A stretch of 53,544 nucleotides of DNA from Rossellomorea aquimaris (GTDB taxonomy: Bacteria > Bacillota > Bacilli > Bacillales > Bacillaceae_B). The notes beneath the pieces are model-generated. The model worked only from the letters and a program-made list of their open reading frames with translations, was not told where the DNA came from and ran no database searches. Below, one piece after another: positions 1 to 8,095 of this stretch. The position numbers were made by a program, and so were the translations under genes. The stretch is from the NCBI RefSeq assembly GCF_003315075.1, contig NZ_QNRJ01000024.1, positions 1-53,544 on the forward strand, read 5' to 3'. The stretch's first letter is position 1. Every line of letters begins with the position of its first letter.

Positions 1-54
1 TTTTGCTTCGAAGCTTTGGACACCTCGTATGATACCAAGAGGGCTCTTTTTGTT

Positions 55-303
55 TCAAACCTCAAATTTTCTTCTTAACAGGAATGCTCCTATATCTAGT
101 CCAGTTTCTTCTCTCACTTCTCGTCTTGCAGTATCTTCTAAACTTTCTCCGAGTTCCATAAGACCTCCTGGTAAACCCCAACCACCGTCAGTTCTATGCT
201 GTAATAATAACTCATTATCTTCATTCAATATTAAAACAACGGAGCCAGTTAATATTAGCGGTCTATGACCAACCAATCTTCTTAAATCCTTAACATAATC
301 CAT
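55..303 (-). CDS. Nudix hydrolase domain protein, C-terminally truncated
   Basis: The 83-residue product carries a clear Nudix box: GGLMELGESLED, then REVREETGL at about residues 46-70. This motif binds Mg2+ and hydrolyses nucleoside-diphosphate-linked substrates; the substrate cannot be told. I chose the ATG at 303 because GGAGG lies seven bases upstream, rather than the ATG ten codons earlier, which has no ribosome site. Nudix proteins of this type normally run to about 150 residues, but here a stop comes shortly after the Nudix helix, so the C-terminal half of the fold is missing. The downstream frames do not resume family-like sequence. It is probably a remnant or non-functional. Confidence 0.7.
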   Translation of the reverse strand: MDYVKDLRRLVGHRPLILTGSVVLILNEDNELLLQHRTDGGWGLPGGLMELGESLEDTARREVREETGLDIGAFLLRRKFEV

Positions 304-527
304 ATTTATACCTCCTATAATTGCTGAAATCAACTGTGGTTTTCCGCCAATTTGTTTTGCTTTTCTTACAACCTAGCTTTTTAAGTAAAGGCTTTAAGCA
401 ATCAGTCAATTGTTCTTGGGTTAACACACTAATAATAATTACCTCAAACTGATTTATGTTTTCTCTTTACTCTTCAACTAAACTGCTGCCCGGTTGTTGA
501 ATAGCGCGTTACAGATTAATATAACAA

Positions 528-1922
528 TCAGTTGTTTAACTTCTTATTGATCTCCTTAATTGCTCTTGAGGTTTGAACATGGTTCAACCAATCTTCATCT
601 ACCGTTTCATGCTCTTCCATCAAGATTTCAACTAGATCTATATCTTTTAACTTTGTATATATATGTTTTTGCTCACCATTTACTTTTGCACTGTACATCC
701 TTGTTGCTAATGCAGAATCTAAAAAGAATGCAAAATCTAACGCGGTAGAACCTTCAGGTAGGGAAACTACGTCCATTTTAGGAGTGTAAACTGTAATATC
801 ATTTTGCAGTAATTCGAATGATATTAATTCATAAAATTCTAAAGGGTCATTAGAAATAGCCTTAACTGAATGAATTGAATCTCTTAACAGTTCGGAACTG
901 AACGTTTCTATTTCTGTGACAGAAAGCCCTTCAAGTAAATTAAATATACTCAAATTCATTGAACTTTTAGTTTTAATTTTAAAGTTGATTTCAACATCAT
1001 TAACTAAAACTGCTGTTTTAAGATGGCATTCAAATTTTTTCCTTTGACCTGAAATTTCATCTCTGAATTTATTTGGAACAGGTCTGAACGAATTATGTAT
1101 TATTCCTAGGAGTGTATAGCAGTTTATTGAAGTATCTGTGATGACATGGATGGTGAAAAGATTAGGAAGAGCCTCTCCCTCTTGAAGTTTTGAATAAGAA
1201 TCGTAGATGGGTACAGAACTCCAATTCATGTCCACACTAAATGGTACAGAATTATTTTCCATGATTTCTCTTTTACAATAATTAAAGATGTTAGTAAAAA
1301 CTTTTTCGTAGTTATCTTTTAGTTTCTTTATACTTAAATATCTTTGAGGGTTGAGGTACTTAAAAGCAAGTTCCTCAAGTTCCAATTGAAATTCAAATAA
1401 CCCTAACCGTTCACAAAGAGGAGAGAAAAAGATTAACGTTTCATTTGCATAGGGAACTTTCTTTTCCATTTTCTTAATTTCAAGAGTTCTCATGTTATGC
1501 AGCCTATCTGCAATTTTAACAATTGCTACTCTAATATCCTGGGCTGCGTATGAAAGAAGCTTTTCAGAATTCCAGGCATCATAGAGCTCTTTGTTTATGG
1601 ATCCTTTTTCAAACTTTGTTAAACCATCTACAATTAAGGCAACCTGGGCTCCAAACTTGTTGATAATATCCTCTATGGAGAAATCTGTGTCTTCAACTAC
1701 ATCATGAAGCAGAGCTGCTGTAATAGTTGTAATATCCGCTTTGTAATCCAACAAAATTTCACACACTGTAAATGGATGACAAACATAAGGTTCACCAGTA
1801 GCCCTTTTCTGTCCAAAATGTGCTAGTTCTGCAAATTCGATGGCACTCTTAAAAACATTTAACTCCTTGGGTGTTAAATAAACAGCCTTTTTAATCAAAA
1901 AATTTCTTAACTCAATTGCCAT
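528..1922 (-). CDS. RelA/SpoT-like protein: HD hydrolase, degenerate synthetase and TGS domains
   Basis: 464 residues in long-RSH order but without a C-terminal ACT domain. The HD (p)ppGpp hydrolase domain (about residues 30-190) is intact: HP at 49-50, the HDVVED block at 73-78 and the KIADRLHNMRTL block at 136-147. A region resembling the (p)ppGpp synthetase (about 230-330) is recognisable from CYTLLGIIH and the following PVPNKFRD, but the two catalytic acidic residues expected by alignment are Asn (N254 and N313), and the usual YQSLHT motif reads FECHLKT. A TGS domain follows at about 376-436. I infer a hydrolase-only alarmone enzyme with a regulatory pseudosynthetase. It differs from the ~730-residue Rel of Bacilli and is presumably an additional paralogue. 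Confidence 0.85.
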   Translation of the reverse strand: MAIELRNFLIKKAVYLTPKELNVFKSAIEFAELAHFGQKRATGEPYVCHPFTVCEILLDYKADITTITAALLHDVVEDTDFSIEDIINKFGAQVALIVDGLTKFEKGSINKELYDAWNSEKLLSYAAQDIRVAIVKIADRLHNMRTLEIKKMEKKVPYANETLIFFSPLCERLGLFEFQLELEELAFKYLNPQRYLSIKKLKDNYEKVFTNIFNYCKREIMENNSVPFSVDMNWSSVPIYDSYSKLQEGEALPNLFTIHVITDTSINCYTLLGIIHNSFRPVPNKFRDEISGQRKKFECHLKTAVLVNDVEINFKIKTKSSMNLSIFNLLEGLSVTEIETFSSELLRDSIHSVKAISNDPLEFYELISFELLQNDITVYTPKMDVVSLPEGSTALDFAFFLDSALATRMYSAKVNGEQKHIYTKLKDIDLVEILMEEHETVDEDWLNHVQTSRAIKEINKKLNN

Positions 1923-1959
1923 ATTATCTACTCCATTTTTCTTTTGGATAATTATAACA

Positions 1960-1980
1960 TTATCACAAAGTCAGTGATAA
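1960..1980. promoter_or_regulatory. Inverted repeat in the promoter region of the RSH-like gene
   Basis: A perfect 7-bp inverted repeat, TTATCAC / GTGATAA with a 7-bp spacer, lies 38-58 bp upstream of the RSH-like start. On the minus strand a TATAAT-like -10 follows it directly, so the repeat would sit over the -35/spacer region. It is a candidate operator; no regulator is assigned. Confidence 0.4.
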
Positions 1981-2167
1981 TAATCTTAAAAAATGCTCAA
2001 TGGCTAAAAGAGGTCGTATACGAAATTCAATCCTCCGTTTTTCAGGTATTAACCACCTTTTCCTTCGTCCACCTTAGAAAAAGCCTGATCTCCTACGCTA
2101 AGAAGATTATGCTCTGGGTATATTCTTTAATTTAATCCTAAGTCAGAATACAAGACATACCAATATC

Positions 2168-3421
2168 CTAAACAGTTTCAGAAGTTTGTGTCTCATCTTT
2201 TTCAGTATAAAACCCTGATTTAGAAGGCTGCGTATTAAAGAAAAATAATATAATCGTTACTACAAACATTATTAAAGTTCCAAATATGACAATAAACTGA
2301 ATAGATATCACTTCAGCTATGATTCCAAAAGTTATAGTTCCGATAATGATTAAAAAAGCTTCGATGAAACCATAAACACTACCAACGCGCCCCATTACTT
2401 CGACAGGAACATTATTTTGATAAAAGGTATAAAACCCTGTGTTAATAAACGCCATCGAAAATGATAGAATGAAAAAACCAATTGCTGCTATCGAAAATTC
2501 AACCGAGAAAGCATAAATCATATAACCGCTTGAAACCATCAGGGATCCAAGACCAATCAGCCAAGAGGTAGCTACTTTTTTAACAATTATTATGTTTACT
2601 AAGGAGCCTGCAACTATTCCAGCACCTGCAATGCTTACCAGGAAACCATAATCTCCCTCTGATAAAGAAAGCACTTCTGTAGCAAATGCTGCTTCCAGAG
2701 AGTCTACAGCAGTTGCCAAAACCATCACCCCACTAAATAGTAAATAAATGATCATTATATATACGTGTTTACGACTAAAATCAACCACTAATTTCCAATC
2801 ATTTTTCAATACCTTTAAAGTTAGTTTTTCGCCTTTTGTTTCTATAAAATCATTTTTGTCAATATTAGGCATGAAAATTGTGATCAGTGATGCTAAGAAA
2901 AGGGCTATTGCATTAATATAAATCGCAAAATCAGGGGTGCCACTCATGAATATGATTCCCGCAATGGCGGGTCCGGTAACAAATGCTTTAGAATCAATTA
3001 AACTTACGAGAGAATTAAATCGTTTTCTTTGAGCTTGAGGAATTAACTTTGTTATATAAGTCATTGTTGTAGGACCGGCCATGGAACTAGCTATATTTAT
3101 CAAAAAGACCATACCGTATATTGTCCAAATGGATGAAAATAAAGGCAATAAGGCAATAAACACTGCTTGGAATATAGTAAGCCACACTATAAGATGCTTT
3201 TTATTCAATCGATCAATCAAACTGCCCGACCAAATGTTAGTGAATAATGTAGATAAAGCTCTAAGTATATATAGACCTGAGACAGCAAGTACCCCCATCA
3301 TATCAAGAACAATTAAGTTTAACGCTAAAAAGTACACCCATTCCCCTATACTAGAAATTCCAATAATAGTAAGCAAAATAGAAGGATATTTCCACGACCT
3401 TACACTCATTTTTATGCGCAT
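2168..3421 (-). CDS. MFS transporter under T-box control
   Basis: About 417 residues with twelve predicted membrane segments and an MFS-type loop, GSLIDRLNKKH, after the second or third segment. It resembles the MFS_3-type efflux proteins of Firmicutes; the substrate is unknown. A GTG at 3433 abuts the GGGAG ribosome site too closely, so I prefer the ATG at 3421, about eleven bases from GGAG. The gene sits directly downstream of a T-box leader with its own terminator, so expression should respond to uncharged tRNA. That context favours amino-acid or peptide traffic over a purely xenobiotic role. No other gene is in the unit. Confidence 0.85.
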   Translation of the reverse strand: MRIKMSVRSWKYPSILLTIIGISSIGEWVYFLALNLIVLDMMGVLAVSGLYILRALSTLFTNIWSGSLIDRLNKKHLIVWLTIFQAVFIALLPLFSSIWTIYGMVFLINIASSMAGPTTMTYITKLIPQAQRKRFNSLVSLIDSKAFVTGPAIAGIIFMSGTPDFAIYINAIALFLASLITIFMPNIDKNDFIETKGEKLTLKVLKNDWKLVVDFSRKHVYIMIIYLLFSGVMVLATAVDSLEAAFATEVLSLSEGDYGFLVSIAGAGIVAGSLVNIIIVKKVATSWLIGLGSLMVSSGYMIYAFSVEFSIAAIGFFILSFSMAFINTGFYTFYQNNVPVEVMGRVGSVYGFIEAFLIIIGTITFGIIAEVISIQFIVIFGTLIMFVVTIILFFFNTQPSKSGFYTEKDETQTSETV

Positions 3422-3462
3422 TTTTATTTCCACTCCCTTTTAAATTTTAAACTTGGACAATA

Positions 3463-3501
3463 AAAAAAACTCACCCCCAAGACAGTTGTCTTGAGGACGA
3501 G
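3463..3501 (-). terminator. T-box leader terminator hairpin
   Basis: On the minus strand CTCGTCCTCAAGACA pairs with TGTCTTGGGGGTGAG and is followed by eight T residues. The 5' arm also contains the CGTCC-type sequence that would pair with the T-box in the antiterminator. Confidence 0.88.
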
Positions 3502-3745
3502 TTATTGCGCGCCGTGGTGCCACCCCAGTTTGGTAATATGTTCCCATATTCCCCTCATTAGGTACGGTATGAACCTCATACATATACCCTAGCTCTATAA
3601 CAGGAGCTCCTGTCACACTATCACCTAGATGGATCCAATGTGCTGCTCAGAGGCTTGCTTCAGTAAATAAATCCTTACTCCTTTTCACCAACCGGAGCTC
3701 TCTGTGAATGATTACCTTTACCTACTCTTCTCTTCATTGCATTTA
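3470..3745 (-). promoter_or_regulatory. T-box riboswitch leader, likely Ala specifier (GCA)
   Basis: On the minus strand the T-box core GGGGTGGCACCACGG (3526-3512) is followed by a strong terminator, giving the usual terminator/antiterminator choice. The stem I distal motif AGAGAG...GGTTGGTG lies at about 3704-3685. The loop E signature is present: AGTA on the 5' side (3726-3723) and GAA on the 3' side (3661-3659). The triplet right after GAA is GCA (3658-3656), followed by a purine, so alanine is the most likely specifier; AGC (Ser) one base along is the alternative. The leader precedes only the MFS gene. Confidence 0.88.
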
Positions 3746-3773
3746 ATATTATTGAACATTATCCAATATTCAA
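3746..3773 (-). promoter_or_regulatory. Promoter of the T-box leader
   Basis: On the minus strand TTGAAT (3773-3768) is separated by 16 bases from TAATAT (3751-3746), a reasonable SigA-type promoter placed just upstream of the T-box leader. Confidence 0.55.
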
Positions 3774-3925
3774 CCAATTATGTAAATAGTTAATTTGAAA
3801 TTATTTTAAGAACCAATATATAAATATACAATTAATTATTAACTATTCTTAACAAAAGGCACTTTCCCTAATCTTCCATTAAATGGCCCTTTAACTGAAC
3901 AATACAGCTAAAGTTCCAGACCATA

Positions 3926-3953
3926 AGAAAAACCCTATATCAATACAGGGTTT
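3926..3953 (-). terminator. Terminator of the Cys-rich protein gene
   Basis: On the minus strand CCCTGTATTGATATAGGG forms a hairpin followed by TTTTTCTT, about 75 bases after the stop of the gene at 4025-4576. Confidence 0.6.
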
Positions 3954-4024
3954 CTCTCAAATTATGATATAAATAATTCAACCTTATTAAATATCAACAA
4001 ATAAATACCGAATTGTTTTTCTGA

Positions 4025-4576
4025 TCAGCAGCCAAGAAAACGCAGGAACAATCCTCCCCGTATGGTTACAATCTGGCGCCCGCAAGCATCGGTGATCACT
4101 TGTGGAGCAAAGGCAAATGCGCCGACCGTATCAAAACAGGTCCCTTGACAATTTTCCGTTTTGCAGATCGTTTGGATCACTTGATTGACCGGCACGGAAA
4201 CATCGCTTGCAAGAGTACATGGAATATCACCAATTTGAAGTCCCCCTTCAATCGGTGTCAAGTCTCCCACGTTTATATGAAATCTGGCGGTACCAACAAG
4301 GCGAACGGCATCGATCGCAACAGGACACGTCAACGTACCACCGCATGGGTTCTCAACAGTCCCTTCCGCCTCCTGCTCTTCCAGCATACATACAAGCGCA
4401 CTCAAATCAGAGCAGGCCGTGAAGCTATCGAACGTAGTGAATCTGAAAGTATATCCATCCGGAACAATAGCGGTTGCACAATACTCTATGGAGCGGTCGC
4501 AGCTTTCCTGCTGGATATCGAGTTTGTCTACCATTTTGCCTTTTGAATCATAATACACGACATTGTTTTTTAACAT
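4025..4576 (-). CDS. Cysteine-rich hypothetical protein, possible spore-surface type
   Basis: A 183-residue protein with no signal peptide or membrane segment and about a dozen cysteines scattered through it, including ENPCGGTLTCP, KTENCQGTC and the C-terminal FLGC. The rest is rich in Val, Thr and Ile and looks beta-structured. GGAGGG eight bases before the ATG fixes the start. High Cys content without export is common in coat and exosporium proteins of spore formers, so a spore-surface role is plausible; this is inference from composition only and I do not recognise the family. It is a single-gene unit with its own terminator. Confidence 0.75.
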   Translation of the reverse strand: MLKNNVVYYDSKGKMVDKLDIQQESCDRSIEYCATAIVPDGYTFRFTTFDSFTACSDLSALVCMLEEQEAEGTVENPCGGTLTCPVAIDAVRLVGTARFHINVGDLTPIEGGLQIGDIPCTLASDVSVPVNQVIQTICKTENCQGTCFDTVGAFAFAPQVITDACGRQIVTIRGGLFLRFLGC

Positions 4577-4741
4577 ATTATCCCTCCCCTCTACTACTAT
4601 CTATATGCATTTCTAGTAGATTTGAAAGGGACAGACACCTTTGATGATAAAACTTCTTTTTTATACGACTAACAACAACTTTCGGTGGTCACTGCAAGAA
4701 AATTATAATTTGGGCTTTCTTGCTTCAGAAGCAATAGTTGA

Positions 4742-5245
4742 TCATCCGTCAGTTGTTGAGAAATCTCCCTGCTTTCCCGTCATACGTTTCAACACTCTTT
4801 CCATGGTGCATTGATAGGCATAAATGATGACAGCCAATGACAGAACAATCATGTAAAACAGGGTGGAGCTCAACTTTCTTAGTTTAAAGGCACCCACTCG
4901 ATCGTAAAACTTCACAATAGGAAAGGCCAGCAGGAAATCGATCACGGCATTTAACGCGAAATACTTTTTAAAGTTTCCGAAGGTCAGCTTAAACACCCAA
5001 AGGGTCGTAATATAATACATTCCCGCCACAAACGGAATATCGATATGGACATTTTTCAAGATAAAAGGATCCGCTTTCCACCACCGCTTTTTATTGGCGA
5101 ATACACTGAGGATACTCCAAATGACGTTCGTAAATATAGCTACGGATGTATAACGAATGAATACCTTCTTGCCTAAAAATGGTGCTGTGAACCATGGCAG
5201 AACCAAGGTACACACAGATAATATGGTTGAATTCTTATTAGACAC
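4742..5245 (-). CDS. Hypothetical four-helix membrane protein (CBO0543-like)
   Basis: 167 residues with about four hydrophobic segments and a basic cytosolic tail. Aromatic and charged motifs such as KKRWWKADPFIL between segments resemble the CBO0543 group of small Bacillus membrane proteins, but that assignment is tentative. It appears monocistronic. No function can be given. Confidence 0.7.
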   Translation of the reverse strand: MSNKNSTILSVCTLVLPWFTAPFLGKKVFIRYTSVAIFTNVIWSILSVFANKKRWWKADPFILKNVHIDIPFVAGMYYITTLWVFKLTFGNFKKYFALNAVIDFLLAFPIVKFYDRVGAFKLRKLSSTLFYMIVLSLAVIIYAYQCTMERVLKRMTGKQGDFSTTDG

Positions 5246-5665
5246 GTTACGTCCCCCATTATTCGCTTAGATAGTTGTAACGTTCTCTTATAATAGGGGT
5301 TTTATGTATGGATCGTGATTTTCAGCATCCAAGTCGGTTGGTAGTATAGCGGCTCGACCCTTCATAGGGAAATTGAATGATTAACCTATTTATACCCGAA
5401 CGAGAATTATAAAGAAATCGTCTTATTCAAAGGTCATTACTCCCGAATAATAGAGATCGTTTAGGTGTTTTGTATGGAACATATTAAGGGGTAAAGGATG
5501 ATGGTTTTAGGATCTGTCATCTTTTTCTTTGAGTGAAGTGAATTACAATCACTAAGTGTAGACTAATTCCTGAGTAGTGCTGTGTATGTCATTAATCTTT
5601 AATGAATCAACAAAAAAAAGAACCCCTATTTTGAGTGATGGGTCCCTACTTGCACGATACATCTA
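5246..5665. other. Intergenic stretch without recognisable genes
   Basis: About 420 bases between the membrane protein and the toxin gene. Both strands lack an ORF with a plausible ribosome site. The only structure I see is the toxin-antitoxin terminator near 5612-5646. Confidence 0.5.
5612..5646 (-). terminator. Terminator of the toxin-antitoxin pair
   Basis: On the minus strand GGGACCC and GGGGTTC pair (with one G-T) around a 14-base loop and are followed by eight T residues, 20 bases after the toxin stop. Confidence 0.6.
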
Positions 5666-5947
5666 CTATTTATTTTCACCAGGAAATAAAGCCGCAATAA
5701 TAAGTACTTCATGGTCTACTATTCTAAAATAAAATTGAAACTTCCTTACTACAATTCGAGATATTCCTTTATACTTTCCAAATTCTTCTGTGTAAGTCTT
5801 CCCGATCACAGGATTTTTCAACAAATCCTCAGTTTCTAATATAACTTGGGAGATATAGTCGAGTGTTTCAATCGGCGTAAATCTTTTACTCCTAAACTCT
5901 GTAAGCTTCTCTCTTACAATTGGAGTCCATACAACATTACGGGACAT
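5666..5947 (-). CDS. Type II toxin, ParE/RelE superfamily
   Basis: A 93-residue basic protein with the compact RelE/ParE layout: an N-terminal helical pair (WTPIVREKLTEF...) and a C-terminal beta sheet ending YFRIVDHEVLIIAALFP. Members either cleave ribosomal mRNA or block gyrase; the sequence does not decide which. Its ATG overlaps the stop of the upstream antitoxin gene (TAATG), the coupling usual for such modules. The terminator sits directly downstream, so the pair is a self-contained two-gene operon. Confidence 0.82.
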   Translation of the reverse strand: MSRNVVWTPIVREKLTEFRSKRFTPIETLDYISQVILETEDLLKNPVIGKTYTEEFGKYKGISRIVVRKFQFYFRIVDHEVLIIAALFPGENK

Positions 5948-6213
5948 TACCTGAAATCCTTCTCTGACAATGATTTTAAAAGGTCCGAAGTTGAAATTCC
6001 TAACCCTTTCTTGTATTGCTCTTCACTTTCTTTAATCATACGTTTTAAGTGGGGATGTTTCTTAATATCTGCTTCAATTGACCGTTCATCCTCTTCTTGT
6101 AGTACAAGAGTAAACTTACCCTTTCCAGGGATCGAAAATTGAACAACTGAGTTTTCACTATTCATATCATCAATATACTTCATAAGCTCTTCTGAAGAGT
6201 GAACCTTTCCCAT
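5947..6213 (-). CDS. Antitoxin partner of the ParE/RelE-like toxin
   Basis: An 88-residue acidic, helical protein encoded immediately before the toxin. The N-terminal part (HSSEELMKYIDDM..., VQFSIPGKGKFTLVLQEED) looks like a small beta/helix dimerisation or DNA-binding region; the C-terminal part (ESEEQYKKGLGISTSDLLKSL) would be the toxin-wrapping helix. The family is not recognised with certainty. The identification rests on gene order, size, charge and the 1-base stop/start overlap. Confidence 0.75.
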   Translation of the reverse strand: MGKVHSSEELMKYIDDMNSENSVVQFSIPGKGKFTLVLQEEDERSIEADIKKHPHLKRMIKESEEQYKKGLGISTSDLLKSLSEKDFR

Positions 6214-6374
6214 ACAATCACCACCGTGTAAAAATAACTTATATTCTCATAATACCATACTCCATAAATTCAGGTGAAACAGCTTAAACTGGTCTCATTT
6301 CTCAACTCTTTATCATGCCCTGTTTTTCAATCACTTACAAAAAAGCAGAGATGGGACAATCATCACACACTTCT

Positions 6375-6725
6375 CTACACTAAGAAATCAAACGTATAAC
6401 CAACCGTTATAAAGATGATGAAGAATACAAGATCCAGGAGCGTCATGATGTACTCCCTTTCAGCTTTTTTCATTCTCCATTGCATAAAGGCCTCGAATCC
6501 CATGAGTAAGACAATGATCATCGCCCCGACCAGTTCTGCTTCGAAAAACACGGCACATATAAAGAAGACCGTCCAACCGATTCGGATAACCCAAGTGTGA
6601 ATCGTACCATGTCCTTCGAAGCCGGATTTTCTGTTATAAGGGATGTTCCACCCTCTCCTGGCAATCTTCTCAACGATAAAGTACGCCGCCGAGGTGATGA
6701 CAACATAAAAGATAAAACTGTACAT
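6375..6725 (-). CDS. DUF4181-like small membrane protein
   Basis: A 116-residue protein with four hydrophobic segments. The segment VEKIARRGWNIPYN... followed by HTWVIRIGWTVFFI resembles the DUF4181 family of Bacillus integral membrane proteins of the same length. No function is known. It is separate from the sigma operon upstream. Confidence 0.7.
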   Translation of the reverse strand: MYSFIFYVVITSAAYFIVEKIARRGWNIPYNRKSGFEGHGTIHTWVIRIGWTVFFICAVFFEAELVGAMIIVLLMGFEAFMQWRMKKAEREYIMTLLDLVFFIIFITVGYTFDFLV

Positions 6726-6777
6726 GTGATCCCCCCAAAAAGGTCCTTCTACAGGTTAATGGTGCTTGCCTAAGGCT

Positions 6778-7431
6778 TTATTTAAACGACTCCGCCATCT
6801 TAATCATGTCTTTTTTAGACAGAGTGACTTCAGATCCCCCTGGCAGGAATTCGATTTCGTATTTGATGGTTTCCCCTTCAATCCATATCAAGCGGCTGAC
6901 CTTTTCAGCTCCCACAGACTCATAATAGCTGCCCTTGGATTGACCGACTTTCACTTCGTCCCCGGACAATGTTATATCCGATTCTGGTTCAATGGATTGA
7001 AACGTCAGATGGATCGTTTGCCTTTCCTTCCCCATCAAGGTCACCCTCTCTATCTTTCCTAATGAATCCTCGCCCGTCTCCGTCGTGACCTGCTCTACTT
7101 CAAATGGAGCCTTTGTAAGAAACTTGAATTCTGCGCCAAGGGATTCAGGGCGATCTTTGGCCACGTATTGATAAAAGGGGGCACTGGCGTTATTTCCGTC
7201 AAAGAGTCCCAATTGTGTTCCACCGAAATAAACGAATAAAGAGAGGCATGCGGCAACAAATACAAAGGACATCAACGGAGCGAATATCGGTTTTTTATTG
7301 AATGAGAAAGCTTTGGATGAAGGTTTCGAATGAACCTCTTTCAGAATGTTTTCCCTCATTTTATTGGTGAAACCATGCCCTCTGAAGGTTTCTTCTTTCA
7401 TCAGACCCCGCAAACGTTTAAGCTCATCCAT
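6778..7431 (-). CDS. Membrane-anchored anti-sigma factor of the adjacent ECF sigma factor
   Basis: 217 residues: a cytosolic N-terminus of about 50 residues, one membrane segment (about 51-69, LMSFVFVAACLSLFVYF), and an extracytoplasmic domain of about 145 residues with a DUF4367-like beta-rich end. The start overlaps the end of the ECF sigma gene by 8 bp, so the two are translationally coupled. Sigma/anti-sigma pairs of this layout hold the sigma factor at the membrane until an envelope signal releases it. The N-terminal region lacks an obvious zinc-binding HxxxCxxC motif, so it is probably a non-ZAS type. Confidence 0.78.
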   Translation of the reverse strand: MDELKRLRGLMKEETFRGHGFTNKMRENILKEVHSKPSSKAFSFNKKPIFAPLMSFVFVAACLSLFVYFGGTQLGLFDGNNASAPFYQYVAKDRPESLGAEFKFLTKAPFEVEQVTTETGEDSLGKIERVTLMGKERQTIHLTFQSIEPESDITLSGDEVKVGQSKGSYYESVGAEKVSRLIWIEGETIKYEIEFLPGGSEVTLSKKDMIKMAESFK

Positions 7432-7969
7432 TGTTATACACCTCGTTCCGTTTAATTGCTGAACCGAGTAATGCCTTACCTCTTGTCAACCGTGTCTTCA
7501 CCGTATTGGTGTTCAAATCCATACAGGCCCCGATCTCAGACAGCTTCATTTCTTCAAAATAGTAAAGAAAGATGACCTCTCGATACTTGATGGGCAGGGC
7601 CAACACGCTCTGGATCAGCTCTGAGTTCTTTTCCTTCTCGATCACGGTTTGTTCCGGAGCCCCCATTTTCCCTTTGACCATGTCATTGATTTTATTCGAT
7701 ATACTGACCATACGTGTATCCCACCGTCTCAGATAATCCTTGCAGTGATTGACGGCCACGCTGATGATCCACGTTTTGAGAGAGGAATCCTCGCGAAAGG
7801 TATCCATCTTTTGATAAAACTTGATGAAGATCTCTTGTGTCAGATCCTCCGCCAGGCTATGTTCCTTCACATAGGAATAGACAATATAATACACATCATT
7901 TCCGTATTCCGTCATGGCTTTCTCTAGTAGTCGATCTTTCTCGGATTTAGAAATAGTTCCGGATTTCAA
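7424..7969 (-). CDS. ECF (group IV) RNA polymerase sigma factor
   Basis: 181 residues. Region 2 covers about residues 20-90: YNDV...AEDLTQEIFIKFYQ and then SSLKTWIISVAVNHCKDYLRR. Region 4 covers about 120-170: LPIKYREVIFLYYFEEMKLSEIGACM..NTVKTRLTRGK. It directs polymerase to stress promoters, probably for cell-envelope defence as for SigM, SigV or SigX relatives. It is first in a two-gene operon with its anti-sigma, and an ECF-type promoter lies just upstream, implying positive autoregulation. Confidence 0.92.
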   Translation of the reverse strand: MKSGTISKSEKDRLLEKAMTEYGNDVYYIVYSYVKEHSLAEDLTQEIFIKFYQKMDTFREDSSLKTWIISVAVNHCKDYLRRWDTRMVSISNKINDMVKGKMGAPEQTVIEKEKNSELIQSVLALPIKYREVIFLYYFEEMKLSEIGACMDLNTNTVKTRLTRGKALLGSAIKRNEVYNNG

Positions 7970-8004
7970 ACACTCACCTGCTTTGTATGTATCTTCACTA
8001 AATA

Positions 8005-8032
8005 AGACGTTATGACTATAGAAAAAGTTTGG
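8005..8032 (-). promoter_or_regulatory. ECF-type autoregulatory promoter of the sigma operon
   Basis: On the minus strand CCAAACTTT (with AAC at 8029-8027) is followed 17 bases later by CGTCT (8009-8005). This is the AAC ... CGT pattern of Bacillus ECF promoters. It lies about 36 bp upstream of the sigma start. Confidence 0.75.
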
Positions 8033-8050
8033 ATTTTTTTATATTTTGTC

Positions 8051-8085
8051 AAAAAAACACGCCTGGCGAGGTTTATCGTCAGGCG
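8051..8085 (-). terminator. Terminator of the YhhN-family gene
   Basis: On the minus strand CGCCTGACG and CTCGCCAGGCG pair and are followed by TGTTTTTTT. It insulates the upstream gene from the ECF promoter. Confidence 0.8.
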
Positions 8086-8095
8086 CAAACACTGA

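Noticed and set aside
1944..2135. 63-codon plus-strand frame between RSH and MFS genes
   Set aside because: No ribosome site; it overlaps the RSH promoter region.
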